Source: Lineus longissimus
Taxonomy: Eukaryota > Nemertea > Pilidiophora > Heteronemertea > Lineidae
Direction: 5' to 3'
DNA: 64,000 nucleotides
NCBI RefSeq assembly: GCF_910592395.1
Contig: NC_088322.1
Coordinates: forward strand, 3,286,001-3,350,000
Shown here: positions 50,979 to 61,536 of the stretch, piece by piece
Numbering within the stretch: position 1 is the stretch's first letter
How the letters are laid out: each line of letters starts with the position of its first letter
Program-made: the position numbers and the translations under genes
Notes under the pieces: generated by a model
The model's input: only the letters and a program-made list of their open reading frames with translations
Databases searched by the model: none
What the model was told of the DNA's origin: nothing

Positions 50979-53330
50979 TTGTTTGGTAAAACTCAAGTTA
51001 TAATTGGCAGCCATGAGCATATCTGTTTTGGACAATCCGAACCCGGGGATACTAAGTCCCTAGTGAGATTCTATCTTGCGTGGGTTGGGATTGAAGGTTC
51101 TTTCCAAATACTGTATTCCAGATTTGCTCTGTTTCAGGGAAGGAGCATTTGTGGTTTCGATATCCCTCACTGGGAGTTCAAGTGTCCATTTGACCCGGTG
51201 ACGGCAATGTCGAGTGTAAATCAGGGAGTGCACTGGACAACATTGAATTCGGGAAAGAGCCTTCAATCTCCAACCCCTGCGATACCGTTTGAGCAGGTGT
51301 TAGAGGGTAATGTGCCATTAGATGTTAAATCCTTGCCATTACGTGATCCTGATAGGTTTGTCGCGGGTGAAATCCACAACCATTATGAGGATTGGCACCG
51401 TGTTTTGAATGAAGTAGAGGATTCAGGTCTTCCATGTGATCGAATAAGGCATTGGTTAAAAGATGGGGTGGATGCCAGAGAATTCTTTAAACCCTACAAA
51501 GGTAAATTTAAGGGGAAGATGTATGATTCTGCTGTGCCACCGGAAACGTTTCTCCCAAATTCTAGTACATGCATTGGTTTTGAGTCATTTATTGCAGGAA
51601 AGCTTGAAGAAGGTATAAGAAATGGTGCCATAAGTTTGCTAGGCAATGTAGGGGAGTGTGCGATGCCCCGTGTTATAATGCCATTGACGGTTGAGCCAAC
51701 GAAGCCACGACTCTGTCATGATGAAAGGTTCTTAAATTTATGGATTAAACACACCCCCTTCAGAATGGAAACATTGAGAGACATACATAGGATCGTGGGT
51801 AAGGGAGCTATGATGGTAGCACTTGATGAAAAATCTGGTTACAACCATGTGAAATTGTCTAATGAGTGTAGGGCCTATTTTGGCATCCAATTTGGCGGTT
51901 ACGTAATGCAATACAACACCCTTCCTTTTGGATGGCGGGCATCTCCCTATGTATATCAAACGATTGGAATGGTGCCAACAGTGTATCTACGGAAGAAAGG
52001 CATTTGTACTACGCAGTATATTGATGACAGATTTGGCGTTGAGAATATTAACCAAATCACTGGCCAGATTGTGTGTGGTATTGTGGTAACTGGCTATGCT
52101 TTACTGGAGCTTCTAACAAGATTAGGCTATTTCTTTGCGCTGCATAAGAGTAACCTTGATGGCATCACATCCCTCAAACACCGAGGTTTTATTGTGGACT
52201 CTGATAGGCTCGCGTATATTTTACCGGTAGATAAGAAGCAAACGTTTAAATGTTTGAGAACATCTATCCTTCAGTTACGTGAAATCGATTTGAAAACCCT
52301 CCAACGATTTCTAGGCAAGTGTATTTCGATGGCGCTAGCGGTACCAGGGGCGCAATTGTATACGAGGGAAGTGGCGAAGGCGATTTCTCTCTGTATCAAT
52401 AATAGTGGGAAGGTGGAGATGTATCCGAAGCTGTTTGCCGAGATTCAACACAGGGAATTCTTGGACGAATGGGATGGGCACATATGTTGGAGGAGTGAGT
52501 GTCATAAACAGCTAATCCTTGCTACCGATGCCTCTTTGTACAAGTATGGTGCGGTGGTCTTGTCAGGTGAACACGGTGGTAGACAATTCTCAGATTTTTG
52601 GGATAAAAATGATGACAGATCGATAAATCAAAAGGAGACCGATGCCCTTTTGCGTGTTTTGGAGTCCATGGCGCCCCAAATCAGGGATACTAGGGTTGAT
52701 ATACTGACTGATAGTAAGGTTCTAGTGGATGTTTGGGGGAACCAGGGGGGTAAAAGTAGCGCATTGAATGCTCTCATTAAGTCAATCTTCACTGTGGTGT
52801 TTTCATTAAATGTTGAACTCAACTTGTTTCATATTCCATCATCTCGAAATCCAGCGGATGCTCCATCGCGGTCGTTGAATATGTCTGATGTAATGTTGTC
52901 AAGGAGCTCTTGGTCCAGTGTTGAGAAGCAATTTGGCCCACATACAGTAGATTTGATGGCTCTTGATAGCAATACTATGATGAGTAGGCACTTTACTCCA
53001 GCTCCTAGTCCAAAAACGTCTGGTATCAACGTGTTTGCACAGGATATCACTAAGGAAGGGAACCCTTATGTTTTTCCCCCATCTTCAATGATTTTACCGG
53101 TTCTCACTTTTCTAGTTCAGAGTAAAGTGAAGTGTTGCACTATGGTAGTACCAAAGATAGAATCGTCTTCGATATGGCAGCCAACCTTGTCAATGTATTC
53201 AAAACATTCTCTCTGCTTAGGGTCACGTGGTCAACAAGATGTTGTTATGCTTCCATCAAAGAGGGGTTTTGTCCCTGATAGAGTAGGGCTTAGCCAACCG
53301 TTAGTTGCCCATAGGTTATGGTTTGTGTAA
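50979..53330 (+). CDS. YR element reverse transcriptase / RNase H
   Basis: 783 codons. RT motifs: KPRLCHDERFLN, MMVALDEKSGYNHVKL, YNTLPFGWRASPY, and catalytic TTQYIDDRFG (~346). RNase H: ATDASLYKYGAVVL (~516), QKETDALLRVLE, LTDSKVLVDVW, RNPADAPSR. Then GPHTVDLMALDSN, typical of DIRS/Ngaro-type elements. The true start may be upstream of ATG 50979. The 3' end overlaps the recombinase ORF by 13 nt in another frame, so the recombinase may be made by reinitiation or frameshift. Confidence 0.85.
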   Translation: MFGKTQVIIGSHEHICFGQSEPGDTKSLVRFYLAWVGIEGSFQILYSRFALFQGRSICGFDIPHWEFKCPFDPVTAMSSVNQGVHWTTLNSGKSLQSPTPAIPFEQVLEGNVPLDVKSLPLRDPDRFVAGEIHNHYEDWHRVLNEVEDSGLPCDRIRHWLKDGVDAREFFKPYKGKFKGKMYDSAVPPETFLPNSSTCIGFESFIAGKLEEGIRNGAISLLGNVGECAMPRVIMPLTVEPTKPRLCHDERFLNLWIKHTPFRMETLRDIHRIVGKGAMMVALDEKSGYNHVKLSNECRAYFGIQFGGYVMQYNTLPFGWRASPYVYQTIGMVPTVYLRKKGICTTQYIDDRFGVENINQITGQIVCGIVVTGYALLELLTRLGYFFALHKSNLDGITSLKHRGFIVDSDRLAYILPVDKKQTFKCLRTSILQLREIDLKTLQRFLGKCISMALAVPGAQLYTREVAKAISLCINNSGKVEMYPKLFAEIQHREFLDEWDGHICWRSECHKQLILATDASLYKYGAVVLSGEHGGRQFSDFWDKNDDRSINQKETDALLRVLESMAPQIRDTRVDILTDSKVLVDVWGNQGGKSSALNALIKSIFTVVFSLNVELNLFHIPSSRNPADAPSRSLNMSDVMLSRSSWSSVEKQFGPHTVDLMALDSNTMMSRHFTPAPSPKTSGINVFAQDITKEGNPYVFPPSSMILPVLTFLVQSKVKCCTMVVPKIESSSIWQPTLSMYSKHSLCLGSRGQQDVVMLPSKRGFVPDRVGLSQPLVAHRLWFV

Positions 53331-54577
53331 TGTTACAACAGGAATTTTTGTATTTCCAGCAGACCAAGAATCAACGAGATCCCAGGATGAACATGGATGC
53401 TATCGAATCAAGAATATCATATCTCGACAGCGTGTGGAGTAATTCGAATAAGAAAAAGCGACAAGATAGCGTTCACAATAGTTTGCAGTCGTTTCTGTCT
53501 AAATTGACCCACCAACCGTCCATATCATCATGTGATCCTGGAGATCTTCGTAGATTCTTGGTCTGGAAGGATTCTTTTGGAAAGACTAAAGTACATCACA
53601 TTACTTGCCCGTATTTAGGAGATAAGTTGAGAATAGATTGTTCGTGCCCAATGCGTTTTGCTGCGGCTACAGTGAGTGGTTTAGTTCAGAAATTGGTAGA
53701 TATTTTTGAGCAGGCAGGGAGGGGGCACATATGGGATATTAAGCGGAATAGTGGGAACCCAGCATGTGCTCTCTCAATAAAGAATTATTGTAAGCAGATA
53801 GCTTTGGAGCAGGCTAAATCTCACGTGCTTCCTAAACAGGCTAAACCAGTGTTTATCGGTAAACTCAGCAGTATCTTTAACTACATTGATAATCAACTCA
53901 CTAGGCCTGATTTATTTCCTAGACAGATGTTTGTTCTCATGCGGGACCAGGCCTTCCTTAAAATCCAGTTTTTTGCGGGTGATCGGGCATCCGATCTGTC
54001 CATTGTACCTGCACAGGAGGCTAAGCGTTTGGAAGACGATTCAGGCATGAGTTTTTGTCATACCATTACTAAAACCATAAGGGGTGTAAAAGGCAATGCA
54101 AACCGATTTGTGATAAAACGTTGTGATGATCTAGATATTTGCCCAATTTTCGGTTTAGAACGATATGTCAAATGGTGTTCACAGTGGGGGGTGAATCTTT
54201 CTTGCGGATACCTCTTCAGAATTGTGGATGAATCTGGGAGAGTGTTAGATAACAATGTCACTTATCAAACATTGTATCTTCGTTTTAAGGAATACTTAGT
54301 AACTCTTGGAATATATGAGGATGAAACACCTCACAGCTTGCGCGCTGGTTGTTCAATTCTCCTTGGTATGACAGAGGCTGTACAATCGGAAGAACAGATG
54401 ATGGCACATGTTGGTTGGAGTACTGCCGAATCGGCTAGGTATTATACCCGAGTAAACGCAATGACTGATGCTGCAGTAGTTGCGGGGCGCTTGGCAGAGT
54501 CAGTGCAGAGGTCAGATCATGTTGAGGCTCTATTTACGAAGTACATCGATTGTGATCGTAAAAATGCTTTTTTCTAA
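53318..54577 (+). CDS. YR element tyrosine recombinase
   Basis: 419 codons. N-terminal Cys/His-rich segment (HHITCPYLG; CSCPMRF), SAM-like core, then catalytic residues: Arg in AGDRASDLS (~222), His-x2-Arg in PHSLRAG (~338), His in AHVGW (~364) and nucleophile Tyr in SARYYTR (~374). Complete R-H-R-H-Y set. It integrates a circular cDNA by site-specific recombination, which explains the absence of a target duplication here. Confidence 0.9.
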   Translation: MVCVMLQQEFLYFQQTKNQRDPRMNMDAIESRISYLDSVWSNSNKKKRQDSVHNSLQSFLSKLTHQPSISSCDPGDLRRFLVWKDSFGKTKVHHITCPYLGDKLRIDCSCPMRFAAATVSGLVQKLVDIFEQAGRGHIWDIKRNSGNPACALSIKNYCKQIALEQAKSHVLPKQAKPVFIGKLSSIFNYIDNQLTRPDLFPRQMFVLMRDQAFLKIQFFAGDRASDLSIVPAQEAKRLEDDSGMSFCHTITKTIRGVKGNANRFVIKRCDDLDICPIFGLERYVKWCSQWGVNLSCGYLFRIVDESGRVLDNNVTYQTLYLRFKEYLVTLGIYEDETPHSLRAGCSILLGMTEAVQSEEQMMAHVGWSTAESARYYTRVNAMTDAAVVAGRLAESVQRSDHVEALFTKYIDCDRKNAFF

Positions 54578-54760
54578 ACGATATTGGTGTAATATCCTTG
54601 TAAACTCAGGTCGAATAAAAGAGTGTGTTGTTATTTCTAGTTTCGGGTTCATATATTTTCGTCAAGCATATATAGTATTGGGGAAAGTATTGGGAGTATT
54701 GGGAATGAGGAAAGTGTTGGGAAAGGGCAATGAGAGGTGCATTTATGGATTTTGGCATGT

Positions 54761-54830
54761 CTGATTTCCCCAATACTATAATATGTTGAAGGAGCAATGG
54801 AAGCAAGTAGTGTCAGTTGTGATAAGCAAA
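54761..54830 (+). repeat. YR element split repeat B1
   Basis: 70 bp, CTGATTTCCCC...AAGCAAA. Matches B2 (55028-55097) with one substitution. Confidence 0.9.
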
Positions 54831-54886
54831 CATCACAAGTGACGCATGCGCAGCGAAACCATTGCTCGATCATTTGGTGTTAGACG
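54831..54886 (+). repeat. YR element split repeat A2
   Basis: 56 bp matching A1 with one substitution; directly abuts B1. Confidence 0.9.
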
Positions 54887-55027
54887 ATAAGGTGGAACAG
54901 ATACAAGAAGAGGAAGCGGATGTTACCCCATGTATGGTGGGCGCTATCATGAGAATGCCCACCCCACCCCACCCGTTGCACCAGAGTTGCCCTCAAGGTG
55001 CTCTGCTTGCGCTCTTTTGACATATGC

Positions 55028-55097
55028 CTGATTTCCCCAATACTATTATATGTTGAAGGAGCAATGGAAGCAAGTAGTGTCAGTTGTGATAAGCAAA
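55028..55097 (+). repeat. YR element split repeat B2
   Basis: 70 bp; its last base is the last of the element, followed by satellite TAGTGTA. Confidence 0.9.
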
Positions 55098-56736
55098 TAG
55101 TGTAAATGAAGGTACATTTCAGGGGTTAACATTTTGAGAATTTTTTCAAACTAATGTAGATGACATCCCACAACTCTCCAACAAAGGAAAGTCATATCTG
55201 GACATTTTTGGAGAAATGAGAGACATTTCAAAGAGTGGTACAACTGTGCCAAAGCGACGAAAGAGGACAAAATCGACAAAAAGTCATGATTTTGCAGCCA
55301 ACTGCACCAAATTCAAAGACCTGCCCTGGCCAGAATAAGCAAGCTATGGGGCTGAAAATTTAGGATGTGATTTAGGAATATGATAGCTGCTTAGGGCACA
55401 ACTTTCAGAATCAAGGCCTAAGTAGTTTCAAAGAAATTACAAAATGAATGGCAACACAACAAGACTTGTAAAAATGAAACCGAACTTAGACCAGGGTTAG
55501 GTTGACTCTTATTTGGGTCAAATTAAGTTTTTTTTCCCATTATTTTAGCTTGTTTTGACCTTAAATCATCAGCAATACAATATTCTAAATGAATTAGAGT
55601 GATTTGAGCACATTCAAATTTTTCACTATATTGACCCAAAATGTAGTGTAAATGAAGGTACACTTCAGGGGTTAACATTTCAAGAATTTTTTCAAACTAA
55701 CGTAGATGACATCCCACAACTCTCCAACAAAGGAAAGTCATATCTGGAGATTTTTGGAGAAATGAGAGACAATTCAAAGAGTGGTACAACTGTGCCAAAG
55801 CGACGAAAGAGGACAAAATCGACAAAATGTCATGATTTTGCAGCCAACAGCACCAAATTCAAAGACCTGCCCTGGCCAGAATAAGCAAGCTATGGAGCTG
55901 AAAATGTAGGATGTGATTTAGGAATATCTTTGCTGCTTAGGGCACAACTTTCAGAATCAAGGCCTAAGTAGTTTCAAAGAAATTACAAAATGAATGGCAA
56001 CACAACAAGACTTGTAAAAATGAAACCGAACTTAGACCGGGGTTAGGTTGACTCTTATTTGGGTCAAATTAAGTTTTTTTCTCATTATTTTAGCTTGTTT
56101 TGACCTTAAATCATCAGCAATACAATATTCTAAATGAATTAGAGTGATTTGAGTACATTCAAATTTTTCACTATATTGACCCAAAATGTAGTGTAAATGA
56201 AGGTACATTTCAGGGGTTAACATTTTGAGAATTTTTTCAAATTAATGTAGATGACATCCAACAACTCTCCAACAAAGGAAAGTCATATCTGGACATTTTT
56301 GGAGAAATGAGAGACATTTCAAAGAGTGGTACAACTGTGCCAAAGCGACGAAAGAGGACAAAATCGACAAAAAGTCATGATTTTGCAGCCAACAGCACCA
56401 AATTCAAAGACCTGCCCTGGCCAGAATAAGCAAGCTATGGAGCTGAAAATGTAGGATGTGATTTATGAATATCTTTGCTGCTTAGGGCACAACTTTCAGA
56501 ATCAAGGCCTAAGTAGTTTCGAAGAAATTACAAAATGAATGGCAACACAACAAGACTTGTAAAAATGAAACCGAACTTAGACCAGGGTTAGGTTGACTCT
56601 TATTTGGGTCAAATTAAGTTTTTTTCTCATTATTTTAGCTTGTTTTGACCTTAAATCATCAGCAATACAAATGAATTAGAGTGATTTGAGCACATTCAAA
56701 TTTTTCACTATATTGACCCAAAATGTAGTGTAAATG
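55098..56736 (+). repeat. 546-bp satellite array, three units
   Basis: Unit starts at 55105, 55651 and 56196, periods 546, 545 and 537 (9-bp loss). Ends AATG at 56733-56736, against terminal repeat copy 5. Units differ by about 1-3 percent. No ORF. Confidence 0.95.
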
Positions 56737-57181
56737 GAGACAAGACCACAATTGATTTTTTAAGCCTTTTAGCAGTTAAATTGTCAATGTTTGACCGCGA
56801 CGCATCAAAGAATGCGTGGTGTTGTGAATCTGAAATTTAGATTATGTTATTCCGGACAGTCGGGCAAGTAAATGGTGAAAAATAAACTGGTGATTGACCA
56901 CGGAAATTTTTTGATAATCGACAAATTAGACAGACTTTGATATTTCCACTCTTTTCAGCCAACTGGCAGAAAAAACTCAAAACACGCCCCCTATTACCCA
57001 ATTAGCAAAATTCGAAATTAATTTTTTCATCAAATAATTTCTTTATATCTGTAGACTTGCCACAACAAATATTTTTTTCAATACCTCTCCAAATATGTAC
57101 TTGAGAGTTAAAAACATGCACTTGTCTAATTGATAGGCCTCGACCCTCCAACCTATGAATATTTATTAGTGGTCTTGTCTC
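56737..57181. mobile_element. Terminal-repeat element, copy 5 (right end of the satellite composite)
   Basis: 445 bp, GAGACAAGACCAC...GTGGTCTTGTCTC. Right flank TGAT, against AGAT left of copy 2 (three of four bases). Confidence 0.8.
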
Positions 57182-57440
57182 TGATTCTTCGCAGTTACTT
57201 TCGAATGGGGGACGAGGTTGAGTCTCGGATTTTTCCGAAATTTTGCAAAACAATGTCAAGATTCAGCCACTTTTTGAGGATTTCTGCATTAAAAACGCCC
57301 CACAGTGGTTCTTGTGTATTAGTTCTGCCTTTTGGTTCAACTCGCGGGTCGAAACGGGTGGTTATTGTGTATAAAATCGATAAAATTAGCGGAGCAAAAA
57401 CACTGCCATTGCCGGGTGCCGCCATCTTTTGATATCGCTC
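57182..57440 (-). other. Possible 5' end of the CR1-like LINE or a first exon
   Basis: On the minus strand AAGATGGCGGC starts a 76-codon ORF (57425-57195). A second frame is open into the truncated LINE ORF if the composite insertion and one AGAT-like copy are removed, giving a hydrophobic lead into the 2A-like motif. Either reading is tentative. Confidence 0.35.
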
Positions 57441-57876
57441 GTATTTCTGTGTCTTTTCGATTCACGGAGCTCTTTATGGGCTACTGGTAGTATTGATAAC
57501 ATTCTTTGTATTTCTAGTTTCATGACATTGTCTGAAGTGGGTTTAATTATGTGAAATCCGAGTGGGAATCGGGTCGTGTTGTCCATATCATGACCTATCA
57601 TGACATACATGGGTGCGTGTATTCATGTTTACATCGTCGTACGAACTGATACTGCATTGTTTATACTGAACAGGTCAGTCCCAATTGAATGTGGGCCGTT
57701 TGTGGGCTGCTTGTTATCCTAAGCCGTGTGACGTCAGAGGACATGGGATTGCCCGATTCCCTCAGTTGGTTTTGGAAATCCGATCAGGGCGGACACGCGG
57801 TCTGAAAGCTCCGTGTTCAACCGTGTGGATTGTTCAGACCAAGTATACTCGTTTTTTGGAGTGTGTGCCGGGGGGT

Positions 57877-58130
57877 AATCCTGTTGGACAGGATAGGCCC
57901 TAGGGCAAGACGGTAGGCTGGGTTCGCCTCGATGACGAGGGTGAGAAATGGATGCCGGGGGTAATCCTGTTGGACAGGATAGGCCCTAGGGCAGGAAGGT
58001 AGGCTAGGTTTGCCTAGATTACCGAGGTGGAGACATTTTAGCTGGGGGGCAATCTTGATGGACAGGATAGGCCCTAGGGCACGCAGTAAGCTAAGTGAGC
58101 CTAGATGAACGAGTGTAAAGTTTGCGAAAA
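57877..58130. repeat. Tandem repeat, three units of 86-88 bp
   Basis: Units start AATCCTGTTGGACAGGATAG at 57877, 57963 and (variant) 58051. Each includes the small palindrome CCTGTTGGACAGG and GGCCCTAGGGC. Confidence 0.85.
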
Positions 58131-58926
58131 AGGGAAATGGCAAAGCAGCAGACTGATTTAGCTTATTGGAGAGCCCAAGTGGGCAGAAGATTGAGCCAAG
58201 AGAGGGCCGATGGAAAATCATGGTTGGGAAAAGAGGGACGGAAAAGTCCATCTAAGTTGTGTCCAGTCAGTATATCGGTATTTTCAATAGACCGAATAGT
58301 GAAGTGCGTTAAATAGTGTAAATAGGTGACAGGACTAGTATGTATGCATAGAAAAATAAAACAAAAGGGCGTAACAAAATGGGCAAGTTGTATGGAAGAT
58401 TTAGTAGGTTTACATTACTCAAGTCGGGAAGTCGTAGTTTGATGCACATGGGTGATGTTTGTAACTGCCGGGATAAGGTCAGTGCATAGTAGAGATTTAG
58501 AGGTCAGGTGTAAAAGGAAACAGGGCCCCAGACAATAGACGTGTATGATCAAAGGGTCGGTTAGGGTTAGCGACATATTTTTAGAAAGAAAGTATGTCGA
58601 CGGTAATCATGCCAACAATAGGATCAGACTTGGTATTGAGGGGACTTGGAGTTTGGTTACACCGGCGAAGACTCTATTAGTGAATGCACTGAAAAACGAA
58701 GAGGGTGGCGCCCAAGGAAGGAATTAGTCAGCAGAAAAGTGTTGAAAACCACAAATTCTTTTATGATCAGGTGAAATTGAGGGGGTTTGGGAGTTTATAG
58801 AAGCCCTCGGACGGGATGACGCGGAGCACGTGATCGAATCGGGGATCGAATGAATGTGGTATAGGGAGTTTTTTGGCGAGCTTTGGGGTCAGTTGAATCT
58901 GAATCGTCAGAAGCACATGTTCAAAC
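58131..58926. other. Interval without a recognised gene
   Basis: A 60-codon plus ORF at 58545-58727 has no motifs. Could be leader sequence of the gag-like gene that follows. Confidence 0.3.
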
Positions 58927-59136
58927 ATGTCATCACCAATTGTATGGCTCAAGGTGGGCCACTCCCTGAGAGGAGCAGATGTGCTGCCAGTGATTTTGAG
59001 ATTTAAAAATTGGCAAGTTGACACTCTACAAGCACAAGAGTCACTAGCGAGCGTTTCGAAGAAGCATTTGCTTCATTCATATTCGAAAGAAGACCTGAAC
59101 AGAGAGTCAAAAGGACTGACGGGACATGAGGCGTCG
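58927..59136 (+). CDS. Paralogue of the YR gag-like ORF, exon 1
   Basis: ATG 58927, 70 codons, ends at a GTGAGT donor, phase 0. PIVWLKVGHSLRGADVLP aligns with VLPTVLKRRHSLRGVNLLP of 40376-40866: same spacing of HSLRG and LP, then Val and Leu positions. The function of the domain is unknown. Confidence 0.5.
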
Positions 59137-59713
59137 GTGAGTAATAAAACAATTATTTGATATTGTTCAGTGTGCGCAGTGTGAGCGGAGGCTAGGTCGA
59201 TGGTCAGTAGTCGAGTTAGAGGTATAAGGCTACAACCGCGGTGGTTAAAAGACTGGGTCACATTTCTCTCAAAATTTCCACAAGCATGTGCCGTAAGATA
59301 GAAGACCCCTATCGGCAAAATTAATCGAGTAATTTGTTATATTGCCGGCCTAGCTCAGGCCTATATATACATGTAGACGCCCTTTAAAAACTGGGTAAAA
59401 ATGAGAAAAATCGAGAGGCATGACCGGTTAGAATTAGTGCGGGTTTGTTTATTACTGGACTTGTTGGTGAGAATACATTCGCCAGACGGAGAAATATCTG
59501 TCTGAGTCTAAGCAAAATTCAGAGTAGGGCCGAGACCATGTAGCTAAGGTTCAGGGTAGCATTCGGTAAGGAAATATTAATAATGAAAATTCCTAAGTAT
59601 GGGTCATTGACAGGCTCGGATAGAGGCGGCGCCGAGAGAAAATGCGGTGGAGAGAACGAGGGGGGTTTAACATAAAAGCGGCGGATACGTCACCCACCCC
59701 TGTAACGTTGCGG

Positions 59714-59720
59714 TATAAAT
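59714..59720 (+). promoter_or_regulatory. TATA box candidate
   Basis: TATAAAT followed by a hairpin-prone GCTGCCACTGCTGTAAAAGC. Lies in the intron between the gag-like exons and could be the promoter or LTR of another element. Confidence 0.3.
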
Positions 59721-60056
59721 GTAGCTGCCACTGCTGTAAAAGCAGCCAGGAGCCGCGGAGACTAAAGATTGATTCCTGTCCCTGGGGGTGACGGCTCCTG
59801 ACTGGCTCAGCAGTATGGGTTATGCAGAGAGTTTAAAAAAAAAAAAAAAACGAAAAAAAAAAACGTGGTGTGTTGAACCCAAGTTATGCCGACATACATG
59901 CGATGATGGAGGTCATTTGAATGTGAAGTTTAGGGGTAATAATGAGGCGTTGGATAGGTAGACCAAAGGAAGGGAAATAAGTTTGGTTGGTTTCTCGGCG
60001 GGTAGGCCTAGACCTTAGCGGGTAATATAAATTAATATATCATGTGTTATTTGCAG

Positions 60057-60263
60057 GCTCTTCTCGATCTGATAGACGCGGATGATTCGGTAGAGAACCG
60101 AAGACATATGCTGCATTGCGCAGTGTTACAGGCAAACAGTATGGCACAGCCAGGTCAGGTGTTGTCCGCGACTACTAGTACGGTGCAGCCAGCCGAGCAA
60201 GCTACTACGTCGCAGGCCGAGCAAAAAGGAACAAGTGCGCAACAAGCAAAAGGAGTTAAGAGG
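60057..60263 (+). CDS. Paralogue of the YR gag-like ORF, exon 2
   Basis: A TTTGCAG acceptor, 69 codons in phase 0, and a GTGAGG donor. LLDLIDADDSVENRRHMLHC then VLQANSMAQPGQ parallels GLIDSPPQD...WRLLVHLAIVYANEKGQPRGQ of the first copy. A Gln/Ala/Thr-rich tail follows. No RT or recombinase belonging to it is in the window. Confidence 0.5.
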
Positions 60264-61536
60264 GTGAGGAAAATTTATTTATTTATTGAGAAAAACTTTA
60301 CTCGACGGTATCAGCTAGCAGTTGCGCACCATGTGTTATCACGAGGTCGACATTCCGAGGGAAGATTATTAAAGTCACTGTCATCTAAGTGTGGGAGAAT
60401 GGGTTAATGTCTTTAATAGTTGTGCTGCCCATTCCAGATGGCAGCACAAGCTGGTCTTGCCTTTTTCAATACAATAGTTTTAATGCTCTTTAATACCTTT
60501 AATCATTACATAATATATACTTGTACCTATTTAAGTGAATGTTTGGTGTGGCCCAGTGCCATTCCTTGAGTTTATCACTCTACTATAAGTTTAACATTAT
60601 TCCTTACTTATCATTAATTCTATGTGCTTGCAGGTGCCTGTATGCCAAATAATTAGGCCACTGGCCGGAAATATCGGCCACATTTGGGGGCTCAGCCGTC
60701 CATTGACAACAATGATTGAAACCAACCCGGGGAGTCTACCCTACGATATCGATAATGCATGATGATTTGAAGTGACGACCTGGATCGTGTAGATACTAGT
60801 ATTCGAATAGCTGAAAATCGCGACGCGTACGGGGGGGTGTTCTACCTCCAAGTCATGTGCACATTCGTTTTTTTGTTTGGTTCGCTTAACACTGAGCTGT
60901 GTTGACTACTCAGAGGGATTGACATTTTCGTTTCCTTTATTTCTTACGTTGAACTGTGACCGCGTTGGAACATTCTTTTTGGTTGACTGACACTGTGAAA
61001 TTCAGTTTTGTGTGATCACTGACATTTGATTTAGTTATTCTCATTATGTTGCATGTACCTTATGGCCGGCATGTTCATTAAGTTGTACATTTTTGTTGTG
61101 AATGCATTTTAAGTTAAGTTTCATAGAGCTTCGGTTTTTTTAGATGATTTTGCATGGGTTTAGATTATTTTGGTGTCATAAAGTCACCTGGTTAATTTTA
61201 TAGCGCTTGGGGTAAAATTGTTCATAAATAACTTGGTCGATTACTTTGCTTTCAAAAAGTTTCTTGTGACACAACGCACGTCTATAATTTGAAATTATTT
61301 AACCCTGCACTCATTTCATGACTTTCATCATTCACTTCATCCCTCCACCATCGTTTACCGTCATTTTGCTGCATCACCATCAATTTCTTTCAGGCTTCAT
61401 AAAAAAAAAAAAAAATCCAAAATCATCATAGTCTATCTTAAATTCCTTTTTTATTACAGGTCAAAGTAAATTTAAAAAAAAAAAAAAAAATAATAAAAAA
61501 TTCAACCATCCCAAATAAATTTCATACATCATCAGA
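60264..61536. other. Interval upstream of Gypsy
   Basis: No gene recognised. Two A-runs (about 61399-61413 and 61472-61487) precede the gag start. A 5' LTR probably lies here or further left but its ends were not identified. Confidence 0.35.

Larger units (their letters stand above)
34934..55097 (+). mobile_element. Tyrosine-recombinase (Ngaro/DIRS-like) retroelement with nested insertions
   Basis: Begins with A1 (34934-34989), encodes a gag-like ORF, RT-RNase H and tyrosine recombinase, and ends B1 (54761-54830), A2 (54831-54886), B2 (55028-55097). The B1/A2 junction AAGCAAA-CATCACAAG equals the 3' end joined to the 5' end, as expected for split direct repeats that template a circle. It splits a satellite unit without any target duplication, as recombinase integration predicts. 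Subtracting three inserts (35339-39961, 40497-40668, 41459-50669 with their duplications) leaves about 6.1 kb, a usual size for this class. A 141-bp stretch between A2 and B2 has no match beside A1. Confidence 0.85.
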
